This document shows, piece after piece, positions 26,134 to 35,216 of a DNA stretch of 64,000 nt (positions are counted from its first letter, which is position 1; every line of letters starts with the position of its first letter). The stretch comes from Alphaproteobacteria bacterium (GTDB lineage Bacteria > Pseudomonadota > Alphaproteobacteria > SHVP01): assembly GCA_040216735.1 (NCBI GenBank), contig JAVJOO010000001.1:171978-235977 (forward strand), given 5' to 3'. The notes under the pieces were generated by a model, which saw only the letters and a program-made list of their open reading frames with translations, was not told where the DNA came from and ran no database searches. The translations under genes and the position numbers were made by a program.

Positions 26134-26709
26134 ATGGCACTCAAGAAACTCGCCTTTCCCGCGGGCGGCATCCTCGCCGCCGCCGTAGCGATCGTTCTCT
26201 ACCTCGGGCTCCAGCCCGGCCCCAAGACCGGCGCCGGCCCCCGCGTCGAAGGCCAGGTGCAACACTTCGTCCTCGCGCCGCGCCCCACGCCGCAAACCGA
26301 GTGGCGCGACGCCACGGGCGGCAAGGTCTCGCTCGCCGACTTCAACGGCAAAGTGGTGATGGTGAATTTCTGGGCAACCTGGTGCGCGCCGTGCGTGCGC
26401 GAACTGCCTTCGATCGACCGCCTGCAAGCCGAACTCGGCGGCGACGATTTCACCGTCGTCGCGATCAACATCGATACCGGCGGCGAGGCCATCGCCGCAC
26501 CCTTCGCCAAGCGTCTCGCGCTGGACAACCTCGCGCTCTATTTGGACCCGCGCGGCGCCGCCAGTCGGGCGATGGGCGTCAACGTTATGCCGACCACGGT
26601 CGTTTTCGACCGCAGGGGCAAGGAAGTCGGCCGCCTCGAAGGCGGTGCGGAATGGGATTCGCCCGAGGCCCTCGCCCTCCTACGCTGGTTCATCGACAAC
26701 CGCGGCTGA
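26134..26709 (+). CDS. TlpA-like membrane-anchored thioredoxin
   Basis: 191 residues. An N-terminal hydrophobic anchor at about 8-26 is followed by a periplasmic AhpC/TSA-TlpA fold with the active site WATWCAPC (Cys 84/87) and a cis-Pro region NVMPTTVV near residue 150. It is likely to reduce periplasmic disulfides, for example in cytochrome c or copper-site assembly. It is coupled to the ScsB-like reductase, which would regenerate it. Confidence 0.9.
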   Translation: MALKKLAFPAGGILAAAVAIVLYLGLQPGPKTGAGPRVEGQVQHFVLAPRPTPQTEWRDATGGKVSLADFNGKVVMVNFWATWCAPCVRELPSIDRLQAELGGDDFTVVAINIDTGGEAIAAPFAKRLALDNLALYLDPRGAASRAMGVNVMPTTVVFDRRGKEVGRLEGGAEWDSPEALALLRWFIDNRG

Positions 26710-26749
26710 CCGCTTCCGGCCCACGCCAGGTGCCGCTAGGATCGCCACC

Positions 26750-26974
26750 ATGACCCAAAGCCTCGACCTCAAGGGCCTCAAATGCCCGCTCCCTGTCCTG
26801 CGCGCCAAGAAGACGCTCAAGTCGATGGCCCCCGGCGAAACCCTCGAGGTGCTCGCGACCGACCCCGGCGCGGTTAAGGACTTCCCCGCCTTTTGCCAGA
26901 CCACCGGCAACACCCTCGAATCCTGGTCCGAGACCGACGGCGTCTTTCGCTTCGTCCTTAGGAAAAAAGCCTGA
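26750..26974 (+). CDS. TusA-like sulfur-carrier protein
   Basis: 74 residues with the family signature LKGLKCPLPVLRAKK; the sulfur-carrying Cys is residue 12. TusA-type proteins pass persulfide sulfur between enzymes, in tRNA thiolation, molybdenum cofactor biosynthesis or sulfur oxidation. It ends one base from the convergent sulfite-exporter operon and close to a sulfite dehydrogenase, so a role in sulfur oxidation is a reasonable inference. Confidence 0.93.
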   Translation: MTQSLDLKGLKCPLPVLRAKKTLKSMAPGETLEVLATDPGAVKDFPAFCQTTGNTLESWSETDGVFRFVLRKKA

Positions 26975-26975
26975 T

Positions 26976-27728
26976 CTAGCTCCGGCGGAACGCCGTCGCC
27001 GCCACCCAGCCGCTGGCCAGCGCGATCACGATCGCGATGATCCCATAGAGCGCAGGATGATCGTGGGCGAGGTCGAAAATCGTGCGTTCGAGACCGGCCT
27101 TGCGGATCGCGAGCGGGCTCGACTGCTGATCGACAATGGCGCCGCCGCGCAGCAAATAGGTGTGCACGGTATAGTCGCCCTCCGGCGCGTTGGCCGGAAA
27201 CACGATGGACGTCCGAAACAACCGCTCGCGGAACCGCACGCTGCCCTCGGCCTCGAAATAAAGGTCGTCGCGCCGTTTGTTGCGCAGGATCGCCTCGCGG
27301 AATTGCGCCAGTTCCTCGGGCGCCATCGCCGGCCCATCGCCCTTGACGTCCAAATCGAGATAGGTACCGCCCATCCGGTGCCGTGCCCGCACGGCGCGCG
27401 CCGCGATATCTTGGATCGGGCCACTCGACGCGACCGCGTAATAGGCGGGCACGTCCCGGAAGGTTACCGACTGCCGGTTCATCCAGATCCCGCCGACCCT
27501 AGCCTTTCGGCGGATCACCAAGTCCTCGCGCGGCCCCTCGACCACGACCACGACGTCGCTCGGCCCATCGACTGCCCCAAACAGGAGAATGTCCTGCCCG
27601 GTAAAGTTCGAGGTGATCGAGATCGAATCAGACGACATGTCGGCAACCAGTCCCTGTGCCGTCGCGCCGCCCGCCGCCAGGGTGATCCCCAGGGTCATAC
27701 AAAAACATGCGGCGAAGACCCGGGTCAT
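26976..27728 (-). CDS. TIGR02186-like exported membrane protein linked to sulfite exporter
   Basis: 250 residues from ATG 27728, which overlaps the TauE stop by the four bases ATGA. Signal peptide at about 1-26 (ending GGATAQG), a periplasmic beta-rich domain beginning SSDSISITSNFTGQDILLFGAVDG, and a C-terminal membrane helix near residues 226-246. This pattern is the TIGR02186 family, found in alphaproteobacteria beside TauE/SafE permeases. Function unknown; it probably helps the exporter. Confidence 0.82.
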   Translation of the reverse strand: MTRVFAACFCMTLGITLAAGGATAQGLVADMSSDSISITSNFTGQDILLFGAVDGPSDVVVVVEGPREDLVIRRKARVGGIWMNRQSVTFRDVPAYYAVASSGPIQDIAARAVRARHRMGGTYLDLDVKGDGPAMAPEELAQFREAILRNKRRDDLYFEAEGSVRFRERLFRTSIVFPANAPEGDYTVHTYLLRGGAIVDQQSSPLAIRKAGLERTIFDLAHDHPALYGIIAIVIALASGWVAATAFRRS

Positions 27729-28642
27729 TCGGCGATCATCTCGCCGATCGAGAACAAATCGCCGGGCTCGAACACCAAGTCGACGATCAACTTGGCGCAG
27801 ACCGCCAACACGATCACGCCAAGCAATGCCCGCAATTGCTCGCCGCGAAGCTTGCTGCTGACCCGCGCGCCGAACTGGGCACCGATCACCGCGCCTGCCA
27901 GCAACAGCACCGCCAGGACGACATCGACCGTCTGAGTGTTGATCGAATGGAGGAACGTCACGTTCGCGGTGACGAAGATGATCTGGAACAGCGAGGTCCC
28001 AACGACCACCGAAGTCGGCATCCCCAGCAAATAGATCATCGCCGGAATCATGATGAAGCCCCCGCCCACGCCCATGATCGCGGCCAGCAAGCCGACGAAG
28101 AAACCGACCAGGATCGGCGGGATCACGCTGGTGTAGAGCTTGGACTTGTGGAACCGCATCTTGAACGGCAGGCCGTGCGCCCAGTAATGCTGGTGCGCCT
28201 TCTTGCGGTAGGTCCCTTTGCGCGAACGCAAGATCAAGCGCACGCTTTCGATCACCATCAAGGTGCCGACGACGCCGAGGACCACCACGAAGGACAGCGA
28301 AATCACCAGATCGATCTGGCCGATCTCGCGCAGCAACTTGAACAGGAACGAGCCCACTGTCGAACCGATGAAGCCACCGACGACCAGGATCAGCCCCATC
28401 TTGATGTCGACGTTGCCGCGCCGCCAATGGGCGAGTACGCCGGAGACCGAAGCCGCGACGATCTGATTGGCCTCGGTCGCCACCGCCACCGCGGGCGGTA
28501 CGCCGATGAAAATCAGCAGCGGCGTCATCAAGAACCCGCCGCCGACACCGAACAACCCGGAGAGAAATCCGACGCCGCCGCCCATCGCCAACACGACGAA
28601 GACGTTCAACGATATCTCGGCGATCGGAAAATAGATCTGCAT
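27725..28642 (-). CDS. TauE/SafE family sulfite exporter
   Basis: 305 residues from ATG 28642 (MQIYFPIAEI); upstream in-frame extension is not convincing. It shows the duplicated family motif GVGGGFLMTPLLIFIGVPP (first half) and GVGGGFIMIPAMIYLLGMP (second half) and about eight membrane segments. TauE/SafE proteins export small sulfur or carbon anions such as sulfite or sulfoacetate. Divergent from the sulfite dehydrogenase operon, so cells could either oxidise or expel sulfite. Confidence 0.9.
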   Translation of the reverse strand: MQIYFPIAEISLNVFVVLAMGGGVGFLSGLFGVGGGFLMTPLLIFIGVPPAVAVATEANQIVAASVSGVLAHWRRGNVDIKMGLILVVGGFIGSTVGSFLFKLLREIGQIDLVISLSFVVVLGVVGTLMVIESVRLILRSRKGTYRKKAHQHYWAHGLPFKMRFHKSKLYTSVIPPILVGFFVGLLAAIMGVGGGFIMIPAMIYLLGMPTSVVVGTSLFQIIFVTANVTFLHSINTQTVDVVLAVLLLAGAVIGAQFGARVSSKLRGEQLRALLGVIVLAVCAKLIVDLVFEPGDLFSIGEMIAE

Positions 28643-28712
28643 GCGACGGCAAGAACCTGCCGGGCGTCCCAGGCCGGACGCAGGGCTACGAAAAACTACA
28701 AGATGAATTTGG

Positions 28713-28737
28713 ATTATGCGCTGGTGCGTCGCATAAT
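28713..28737. promoter_or_regulatory. Perfect inverted repeat between tauE and soeA
   Basis: ATTATGCG (28713-28720) and its reverse complement CGCATAAT (28730-28737), separated by 9 bases, in the 167-bp gap between divergent operons. AT-rich dyads of this kind are typical operators of ArsR- or LysR-type regulators. No regulator gene is adjacent. Function inferred. Confidence 0.55.
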
Positions 28738-28809
28738 AAAAGAGTTGGCGCACCGCCGACATTGTTTCATCTCAAATCGCACCGCCCCGTTCCCTAGTAA
28801 GAAGTATCC

Positions 28810-31650
28810 GTGCGCCCGACCCCCCTGGACACCTCCCCGCCGGTCTCCGACGAGATCAAAGACACCACCTGCTACATGTGCGCCTGCCGGTGCGGCATCC
28901 GGGTCCACCTGCGCGACGGCCAGTTGCGCTACATCGAGGGCAACCCCGACCACCCGGTCAACGGCGGGGTGCTGTGCGCTAAGGGCGCCGCGGGGATCAT
29001 GAAACAGCACTCGCCAGCCAAGCTGCGCAAGCCGCTCAAGCGAGTCGGAGAACGCGGCGCCGGCGATTTCGTGGAGATCGAATGGGACGAGGCGCTGGAC
29101 ATCGCCGCCGGCTGGCTCGGCCAGATCCGCGAGACCGACCCCAGAAAACTCGCCTTTTTCACAGGGCGCGACCAAAGCCAGGCCCTCACCGGCTGGTGGG
29201 CGACCCAGTTCGGCACCCCCAACTACGCCGCCCACGGCGGGTTTTGTTCGGTCAACATGGCCGCCGCCGGGCTCTACACGATGGGCGGCTCGTTCTGGGA
29301 ATTCGGCGAACCGGACTGGGACCGGACCCGCTATTTCATGATGTTCGGCGTGGCCGAAGACCATGCCTCCAACCCGATCAAGATCGGCCTCGGCAAGGTC
29401 AAGGCCAACGGCGCCAAATTCGTTTCGGTTAACCCAGTCCGCACCGGCTACTCGGCGATCGCCGACGAGTGGGTCGGCGTGCGCCCCGGCACCGACGGCC
29501 TGCTGGTGTTCTCCCTGATCCGGGAATTGCTGCGCGCCGACCAGGTCGATTTCGCCTACCTCGCGCGCTACACCAATGCCGGCTGGCTGGTGATCCAGGA
29601 TCAGGGCGGTCCCGAGGACGGCCTGTTCGTCCGCGACGACGCCGGCGCGCCGCAGTGTTGGGATATCGCCAAGGACGCTCTGGGCGATGCGCTGGACCGC
29701 GATGCAAAGCCAGCGCTCATCGGCCCCCGCACCCTCAAGGACGGCCGCATAGCGGTACCCGCATTCGAATTGCTCGCCCGCCGCTTCCTCGATCCGGCCT
29801 ACGCGCCCGAGGCCGTGGCCGAACGCACCGGCGTGGCACCCGACACGATCCGCCGCTTGGCCGCCGAAATGGCCCACGCCGCCTTTGCCGAAGAAATCCG
29901 CCTCGATATCCCGTGGACCGACTTTGCCGGCCGGCACCACGACCAGATGATCGGCCGCCCGGTCAGCTTTCACGCGATGCGCGGCATTTCCGCACACAGC
30001 AACGGCTTCCACACCTGCCGCGCGCTGCACGTCCTGCAAGCGCTGCTGGGCAGTATCGATTGCCCCGGCGGCTGGCGTTACCGCCCGCCCTACCCCAAGG
30101 CGGCCCCCCCGGCGCTAAAGCCGACCGGACCGGTGAAGGCTCCGGGCGAGCCGCTGGCCGGCCCGCCGCTCGGTTTCCCGCGCGGTCCCGAGGACCTCCT
30201 CCTCGATCCCGCCGGCGGACCGCAGCGAATCGACAAGGCGTTTTCGTGGGAAGCACCGCTCGCCGCCCACGGCATGATGCACATGGTTATCCGCAACGCC
30301 TGGGCGGGCGACCCCTATCCGATCGACACCCTGTTCATGTTCATGGCCAACATGAGCTGGAACTCGTCGATGAACACCACCGAAACCATGAAGATGCTGA
30401 CGGACAAGGACCCCGCCACGGGGGACTACAAGATTCCGCACATCATCTACTCCGATGCCTTCGATTCGGAGATGGTCGCCTACAGCGATCTGGTGCTGCC
30501 CGACACCACCTACCTCGAACGCTGGGACTGCATTTCGCTGCTCGACCGCCCCATTTCCGAACCCGGCGGCCCCGCCGATTCGATCCGCCAACCGATCCTT
30601 AAACCCGACCGCGACGTTCGCCCGTTCCAGGACGTCTTAATCGACCTCGGTGCCCGCCTCGGACTGCCCGGGCTGGTCGACGACACCGGCGCGCCGCGTT
30701 ATCCGGGCGGATTAAGCGATTACATGCTGAACCACGAACGCAAACCCGGCGTCGGCATGCTCGCAGGCTGGCGCGGCGCGGACGGCAACGAACACGGCAC
30801 CGGCGCGCCCAACCCGGACCAACTCGACCGCTACATCGCGAACGGTTGTTTCTGGAAGGGTGAAATCCCCGAAGACGCTTCCTATTTCCGCAACGTGAAC
30901 CGCGCCTACCGCGCCTACGGCGAGAAGATGGGTTTCCTCGATACGCCCGACCCGGTGATCGTGCAGCTCTATTCCGAGGTACTGCAAAAGTTCCGCCTCG
31001 CCGCCCAGGGCCACGGCGCCGTGGTGCCGCCACCGGCGGCGCGCAACCGCATCGCCACCTACTTCGATCCGTTGCCGATGTGGTACATGCCCTTCGAGGA
31101 AGCCGCCGTGGACCGCGAGACGTTTCCGTTGCACGCGCTGACCCAACGCCCGATGGCGATGTATCATTCGTGGGATTCGCAAAACGCCTGGCAGCGCCAA
31201 ATCCTCGGCAGCAACCGCCTCTATCTCGCCCGCGCCCTCGGCGCCAAACTCGGCGTTGCCGACGACGACTGGGTCTGGGTCACCAGCCACCAGGGCCGCA
31301 TCCGCGCCCAGGTACGCCTGATGGACGGGGTCAACCCCGATACGGTGTGGACCTGGAACGCGATCGGCAAACGCAAGGGCGCCTGGGGTCTCGACCCTGA
31401 CGCCCACGAAGCGACCCGCGGTTTCCTGCTCAACCATTTGATCGGCGACACCCTGCCGAACGCCGCCCATTCGAACGCCGATCCGGTGACCGGCCAGGCG
31501 GCGTGGTTCGACCTACGGGTGCGCGTCGAGAAGGCGGCCCCCGGCGAGGCCGGCGAATCCTGGCCACAGTTCGACGTGCTGCCCGGCACCAAACGACCCA
31601 GTACCCCCGCCGTACTGAAATACGGCGCGTCCTTCCGGAGCGGCGCATGA
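28810..31650 (+). CDS. soeA: Molybdopterin oxidoreductase catalytic subunit, SoeA-type sulfite dehydrogenase
   Basis: 946 residues, GTG start at 28810. N-terminal 4Fe-4S ligands CYMCACRCG (Cys 21, 24, 28) plus a later Cys in GGVLCAKGAAG near 59, then the bis-molybdopterin (DMSO reductase family) body and a C-terminal molydopterin dinucleotide-binding domain starting around residue 765. No Tat signal, which fits the cytoplasmic, quinone-linked SoeABC enzyme of purple sulfur bacteria and alphaproteobacteria. Its gene order (catalytic, ferredoxin, membrane anchor), adjacent TauE and TusA genes support sulfite as substrate. A thiosulfate/polysulfide reductase-type enzyme is the alternative. Confidence 0.8.
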   Translation: MRPTPLDTSPPVSDEIKDTTCYMCACRCGIRVHLRDGQLRYIEGNPDHPVNGGVLCAKGAAGIMKQHSPAKLRKPLKRVGERGAGDFVEIEWDEALDIAAGWLGQIRETDPRKLAFFTGRDQSQALTGWWATQFGTPNYAAHGGFCSVNMAAAGLYTMGGSFWEFGEPDWDRTRYFMMFGVAEDHASNPIKIGLGKVKANGAKFVSVNPVRTGYSAIADEWVGVRPGTDGLLVFSLIRELLRADQVDFAYLARYTNAGWLVIQDQGGPEDGLFVRDDAGAPQCWDIAKDALGDALDRDAKPALIGPRTLKDGRIAVPAFELLARRFLDPAYAPEAVAERTGVAPDTIRRLAAEMAHAAFAEEIRLDIPWTDFAGRHHDQMIGRPVSFHAMRGISAHSNGFHTCRALHVLQALLGSIDCPGGWRYRPPYPKAAPPALKPTGPVKAPGEPLAGPPLGFPRGPEDLLLDPAGGPQRIDKAFSWEAPLAAHGMMHMVIRNAWAGDPYPIDTLFMFMANMSWNSSMNTTETMKMLTDKDPATGDYKIPHIIYSDAFDSEMVAYSDLVLPDTTYLERWDCISLLDRPISEPGGPADSIRQPILKPDRDVRPFQDVLIDLGARLGLPGLVDDTGAPRYPGGLSDYMLNHERKPGVGMLAGWRGADGNEHGTGAPNPDQLDRYIANGCFWKGEIPEDASYFRNVNRAYRAYGEKMGFLDTPDPVIVQLYSEVLQKFRLAAQGHGAVVPPPAARNRIATYFDPLPMWYMPFEEAAVDRETFPLHALTQRPMAMYHSWDSQNAWQRQILGSNRLYLARALGAKLGVADDDWVWVTSHQGRIRAQVRLMDGVNPDTVWTWNAIGKRKGAWGLDPDAHEATRGFLLNHLIGDTLPNAAHSNADPVTGQAAWFDLRVRVEKAAPGEAGESWPQFDVLPGTKRPSTPAVLKYGASFRSGA

Positions 31651-32372
31651 CCGACCTGCCCCGCACCGCCCCGGCCCGCAAACTCGGGCTCGTCATCGAT
31701 CTCGACACCTGCGTCGGGTGCCATGCCTGCGCCGTCAGTTGTAAAGAGTGGAATACTGGCGGCATTGCCGCGCCTCTCACTGACACCGATCCCTACGGCG
31801 CCGACCCCGACGGCGTGTGGTTCAACCGCATCCATAGTTTCGAGACCGACTCCGGCGCCAGCGGTCGCACCGTACACTTCCCGCGCTCGTGCCTGCACTG
31901 CGACAACGCCCTTTGCGTCACCGTGTGCCCGACCGGCGCGTCCTACAAGCGCGAAGAGGACGGCATCGTCCTGGTCGACGAAGACCGCTGCATCGGCTGC
32001 AAGCTGTGTTCCTGGGCCTGCCCCTACGGCGCGCGCGAATACGACGTCAGCGAAGGCGTGATGAAAAAATGCACGCTCTGCGTCGACCGCATCTACAACG
32101 AAAACATCCCACAAGCGCGCCGGGTACCAGCCTGCGTGTCGGCCTGCCCCGTCAGCGCGCGCCACTATGGCGACCTCGCCGACCCGACGTCCGACGTCAG
32201 CCGCCTGGTCGCCGAGCGTGGCGGCCGCGACCTGATGCCCGACCTGGGCTACGCCCCGGTCAACAAATACCTTCCCCCGCGCGCCGCCCCGGCGCCGGTT
32301 CCGGCGCTGCAACCGACCGCCGATTCGGTGGAGAGCAAGTTTCTCCAGTGGGTCGACCGCCTCCTTTCCTGA
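31647..32372 (+). CDS. soeB: SoeB-type 4Fe-4S ferredoxin subunit
   Basis: 241 residues from ATG 31647, overlapping the soeA stop (ATGA). Four cysteine clusters of the DmsB/PhsB type are visible: CVGCHACAVSC near residue 27, CLHCDNALCVTVCP near 84, CIGCKLCSWACP near 116, and CTLCVDR...CVSACP near 142-165. It passes electrons from the molybdenum subunit to the membrane anchor. The last 40 residues are Pro/Ala-rich. Confidence 0.85.
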   Translation: MTDLPRTAPARKLGLVIDLDTCVGCHACAVSCKEWNTGGIAAPLTDTDPYGADPDGVWFNRIHSFETDSGASGRTVHFPRSCLHCDNALCVTVCPTGASYKREEDGIVLVDEDRCIGCKLCSWACPYGAREYDVSEGVMKKCTLCVDRIYNENIPQARRVPACVSACPVSARHYGDLADPTSDVSRLVAERGGRDLMPDLGYAPVNKYLPPRAAPAPVPALQPTADSVESKFLQWVDRLLS

Positions 32373-32389
32373 CGTAGCGCGCACCCGAC

Positions 32390-33349
32390 ATGCATCCCGC
32401 TTTTTCCGTCATCTTCTTCACCGTCGCTTCGGGCACCGGCTACGGCATGTTGTTCCTGATGGCCCTGCTCGCCCTGGCCGGGCGTCTGCCGCTCGACCCG
32501 TGGTTCGCCTGGCCCGCCTTCGTCATCGCCTTTGGTCTCGTTACCGCGGGGCTGCTGTCTTCGCTGCTCCACCTCGGTCACCCCGAACGCTTCCTGAAGG
32601 CGCTCACCCAGTGGCGCTCGTCGTGGCTGTCGCGCGAGGGCGTGCTGGCGATCGCGACCTACGCACCGGCCGGTCTGTTCGCGTTGGGCTGGTTGTTTAT
32701 CACCGCCGACCCTGCGGCACTCGGCGGCGTGATGGCGGTGTTGGCCGTGCTGACCGCCGCGCTCGCACTCGCCACCGTATTCTCGACTTCCATGATCTAC
32801 GCCAGCCTCAAGCCGATCCCGCAGTGGCATCGGCGCGACGTGCCGCGCGCCTACTTGGTCCTCGCGCTTGCCGGCGGTGCGCTCGCCGTCAACGCCCTGG
32901 GGGCGCTCACCGGCTCGGTCACGCATCTGGTCCCGGCCATCGCTCTGATCGGGTTACTCTTGGCGCTCCTCGTCAAACTCGGCTACTGGCGCGGCATCGC
33001 CAGTCGCAAGAAGATCGCGACGGCCGCAGCGGCGACCGGGTTGGACGACGGTGTGCGGGTCCGTCTGCTCGACCCGCCGCATACCGAGCCGAACTATCTG
33101 CAAAAGGAAATGGCCTACCGGATCGCGCGCAAGCACGCCGATAAGCTGCGGCGCATTGCTCTGCTCGCCGGCTTCGCCCTACCGATCGTTTTGGTACTCG
33201 CGAGCTTCGGTGTAGGCGGCGGCGCGGCGGCAGCCCTCGCCGTAATCGCCGCCGTATCGGCCCACATCGGATTCGCGGTCGAACGGTGGTTGTTCTTCGC
33301 CGAGGCGACCCACACCGTCACGCTCTACTACGGCGCCGAGTCGGTCTAG
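32390..33349 (+). CDS. soeC: SoeC-type membrane anchor subunit (DmsC/NrfD-like)
   Basis: 319 residues, beginning MHPAFSVIFFTVASGTGYG, with about eight membrane segments; the pattern LLHLGHPERFLKALTQWRSSWLSRE is characteristic of DmsC-family anchors. It exchanges electrons with the quinone pool. It starts 17 bp after soeB and completes the three-subunit operon. Confidence 0.86.
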   Translation: MHPAFSVIFFTVASGTGYGMLFLMALLALAGRLPLDPWFAWPAFVIAFGLVTAGLLSSLLHLGHPERFLKALTQWRSSWLSREGVLAIATYAPAGLFALGWLFITADPAALGGVMAVLAVLTAALALATVFSTSMIYASLKPIPQWHRRDVPRAYLVLALAGGALAVNALGALTGSVTHLVPAIALIGLLLALLVKLGYWRGIASRKKIATAAAATGLDDGVRVRLLDPPHTEPNYLQKEMAYRIARKHADKLRRIALLAGFALPIVLVLASFGVGGGAAAALAVIAAVSAHIGFAVERWLFFAEATHTVTLYYGAESV

Positions 33350-33373
33350 ACCGGCACGGACGCCGGACGCCGC

Positions 33374-34750
33374 CTAGAAGCGGCGCGACGCGCCCAGCGT
33401 GATCGCCGACGAACGGTTCTCGAAGTTCGGGATGTTGCTGCTCACCGTCGAGCGTTGGAACGTGCTCACGATGGTCCAATCCGGTGTGATCGGCACCGCG
33501 CCGGTCAGCGACCAGCGCCACTCTTGATCGCGCCGCTTGCGCCCCGACACAACCGTCGTATTGGGCTGATTGTAGTGGCTGGAGCTGCGCGTCACGCTCG
33601 CGCTCACGCTGGCCGGCCCCTCCTCCAGCGCCGGGATCGCGAACAGTTGGGTAAAGCTGCCGCCGATTTGGAATTCCCGGAACGCGTTGAAGTTCTCCTT
33701 GGCTTCCTGGCTCGCCGCCGAAGTTCGCACGCCGACCTGCTGGGTCTCGGACAGCACATAGGTCGCATCGGCGCTCAGCGAGGCCTCGACGCCCGATTGC
33801 TGGGAGGCATTCAGCCGTTCCGAATCGTTGCGGAAATGCTCGGACTTGCTCTCAAGATTGATCGTCGTGCGCAGACGCTGGCTCAACGGCATCACGATAT
33901 TGGCGCCGAAGCCGACTGTGAACTGGTACCAAGAGTCCTGTAGGTAAACCATGTTGCCCAGGATGTAGGGCTTCATCGTGCCGCCCGGCACGAGGTCCTG
34001 GAGAAACGGCCCACGGATGCCGGTTTGCGCTTCCAAGAACACGATGTCGAGCTGCTTCTGTTTGTCCTGTTCCGAGACGTACAGCGTCCCCGAACTTTCG
34101 ACGATTTCGTTGCGCTGGGTCAGCAAGTCGTAACTGTGACTGAGCTGGGCGGAGACGAAATAGTTTCGGTCCGCCTTGTTGGTGAACTGGTCGTCGAGTT
34201 GGGACGCGACGCCATTGGCCAAAACGTTCGGGCTGTTCGGCCCGGCGTTGGCATTGTCGGAATAACGCGCGCCAAAGAAGACCGAGCCGCTGAGGCTGCC
34301 GCGCGTCAACCGGCTGTCGATTTCGTCCAGAAACACCTGCACCCGCTCGATGACCTCGGGCGGCGCATCGGGGTTTTGCGACACCCGCGTCAGATACGTG
34401 CGGGCGATCGCGTAGGAACCGATCCGGAAATACAACACACCCAGTTCCAGGCGGACCCGGGGCAGGTCGGGATTGATCAGCAACATGCGTTCCAGCGCGC
34501 TGATCGCCGCCTCGAAGTTGCCCTTCTCGACCGCCAGTTCGGCGAAGCGGAACGACTTGTCGAGGTTACCCGGATCCTTGAACAGCGCTTGAAAGGCGGC
34601 GTCGTACTCCTTCTCAAGCTCGACCGGGTCGCGCGGCGTTTGTTGCGCCGCCGCGCCCCACGCAAGCGACACGCTGAAAAGCGCCGCGGCAACCAGACGG
34701 GCGAGCGATGCACCGCCGCGTTTAGCCCCAACCGTCACAAAAAACTCCAT
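33374..34750 (-). CDS. TPR-containing outer-membrane beta-barrel protein
   Basis: 458 residues. Signal peptide at about 1-36 (ending WGAAAQQ). TPR-like helices at about 45-160 (NFEAAISALERMLLINPDLPRVRLELGVLYFRIGSYAIARTYL) are followed by an amphipathic beta-strand region from about 165 that ends in ITLGASRRF, a C-terminal aromatic as in Omp barrels. Periplasmic TPR plus barrel is the architecture of Slam (surface lipoprotein assembly modulator, DUF560) proteins. That assignment is tentative because no surface lipoprotein gene is beside it. No operon partner. Confidence 0.65.
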   Translation of the reverse strand: MEFFVTVGAKRGGASLARLVAAALFSVSLAWGAAAQQTPRDPVELEKEYDAAFQALFKDPGNLDKSFRFAELAVEKGNFEAAISALERMLLINPDLPRVRLELGVLYFRIGSYAIARTYLTRVSQNPDAPPEVIERVQVFLDEIDSRLTRGSLSGSVFFGARYSDNANAGPNSPNVLANGVASQLDDQFTNKADRNYFVSAQLSHSYDLLTQRNEIVESSGTLYVSEQDKQKQLDIVFLEAQTGIRGPFLQDLVPGGTMKPYILGNMVYLQDSWYQFTVGFGANIVMPLSQRLRTTINLESKSEHFRNDSERLNASQQSGVEASLSADATYVLSETQQVGVRTSAASQEAKENFNAFREFQIGGSFTQLFAIPALEEGPASVSASVTRSSSHYNQPNTTVVSGRKRRDQEWRWSLTGAVPITPDWTIVSTFQRSTVSSNIPNFENRSSAITLGASRRF

Positions 34751-34815
34751 ACTCGGCGCGATACCCGGCGACCGTCCGTAAACCCGCGCTAACGTCGCCG
34801 CATTTCAAAGCAACT

Positions 34816-35166
34816 TCAACCCTCTTGTTGCACCCAACCGGGATCCGATGCGGCCCTGCGGTGCGGCCCTAATCGCCCAGACAGCCAAAGAAAATACATC
34901 CGAAAATCGCTCGCCAGCGACCACAACGGGTAGGTAAAGGTGGCCGGACGGTTTCGCTCGAACACGCCGTGCCCGGCCCACGCGAAGCCGTACCCGCCGA
35001 CCGCCGCGCCCGCCAGGAACCACAGGTTGCCGCCGATCGCCAACCCGGCCAGGCAGATCAGGGCGACGCTCGACCCGATGTAATGCAACCCCCGGCAGAC
35101 GGGATTTGCATGCTGGCGCAGGTAGTACGGCCAGAAATCGGCGTAGGTCTGGGGTTTATCGCTCAT
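34816..35166 (-). CDS. DUF962/Mpo1-like membrane protein
   Basis: 116 residues from ATG 35166 ([32 protein letters not shown]). The pattern F..YY...H..P.CR.LH..G and two hydrophobic segments match DUF962. The yeast relative Mpo1 is an Fe(II)-dependent dioxygenase acting on 2-hydroxy fatty acids; the conserved His residues are kept here (H in QHANP and LHYIG). Divergent from the MerR gene of a fatty-acid operon, so a lipid role is plausible. Confidence 0.8.
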   Translation of the reverse strand: MSDKPQTYADFWPYYLRQHANPVCRGLHYIGSSVALICLAGLAIGGNLWFLAGAAVGGYGFAWAGHGVFERNRPATFTYPLWSLASDFRMYFLWLSGRLGPHRRAASDPGWVQQEG

Positions 35167-35181
35167 CCGCGCCTGCCTAGA

Positions 35182-35210
35182 TTGACGTTTACGTAAACGA
35201 TACCTAGATT
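35182..35210 (+). promoter_or_regulatory. Putative promoter with palindromic MerR operator
   Basis: TTGACG (35182-35187) and TAGATT (35205-35210) are spaced 17 bp and overlap the perfect 14-bp palindrome CGTTTACGTAAACG (35186-35199). The ATG of the MerR gene begins only 7 bp after the -10 hexamer, so the transcript would be leaderless or nearly so. The position fits autoregulation by the MerR-family protein and joint control of the divergent DUF962 gene. Confidence 0.6.
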
Positions 35211-35216
35211 TTTCCA

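Noticed and set aside
28810..33349. DMSO reductase or polysulfide reductase as identity of the molybdoenzyme operon
   Set aside because: No Tat signal on the catalytic subunit, and TauE/TusA neighbours favour a cytoplasmic sulfite dehydrogenase; still not formally excluded.
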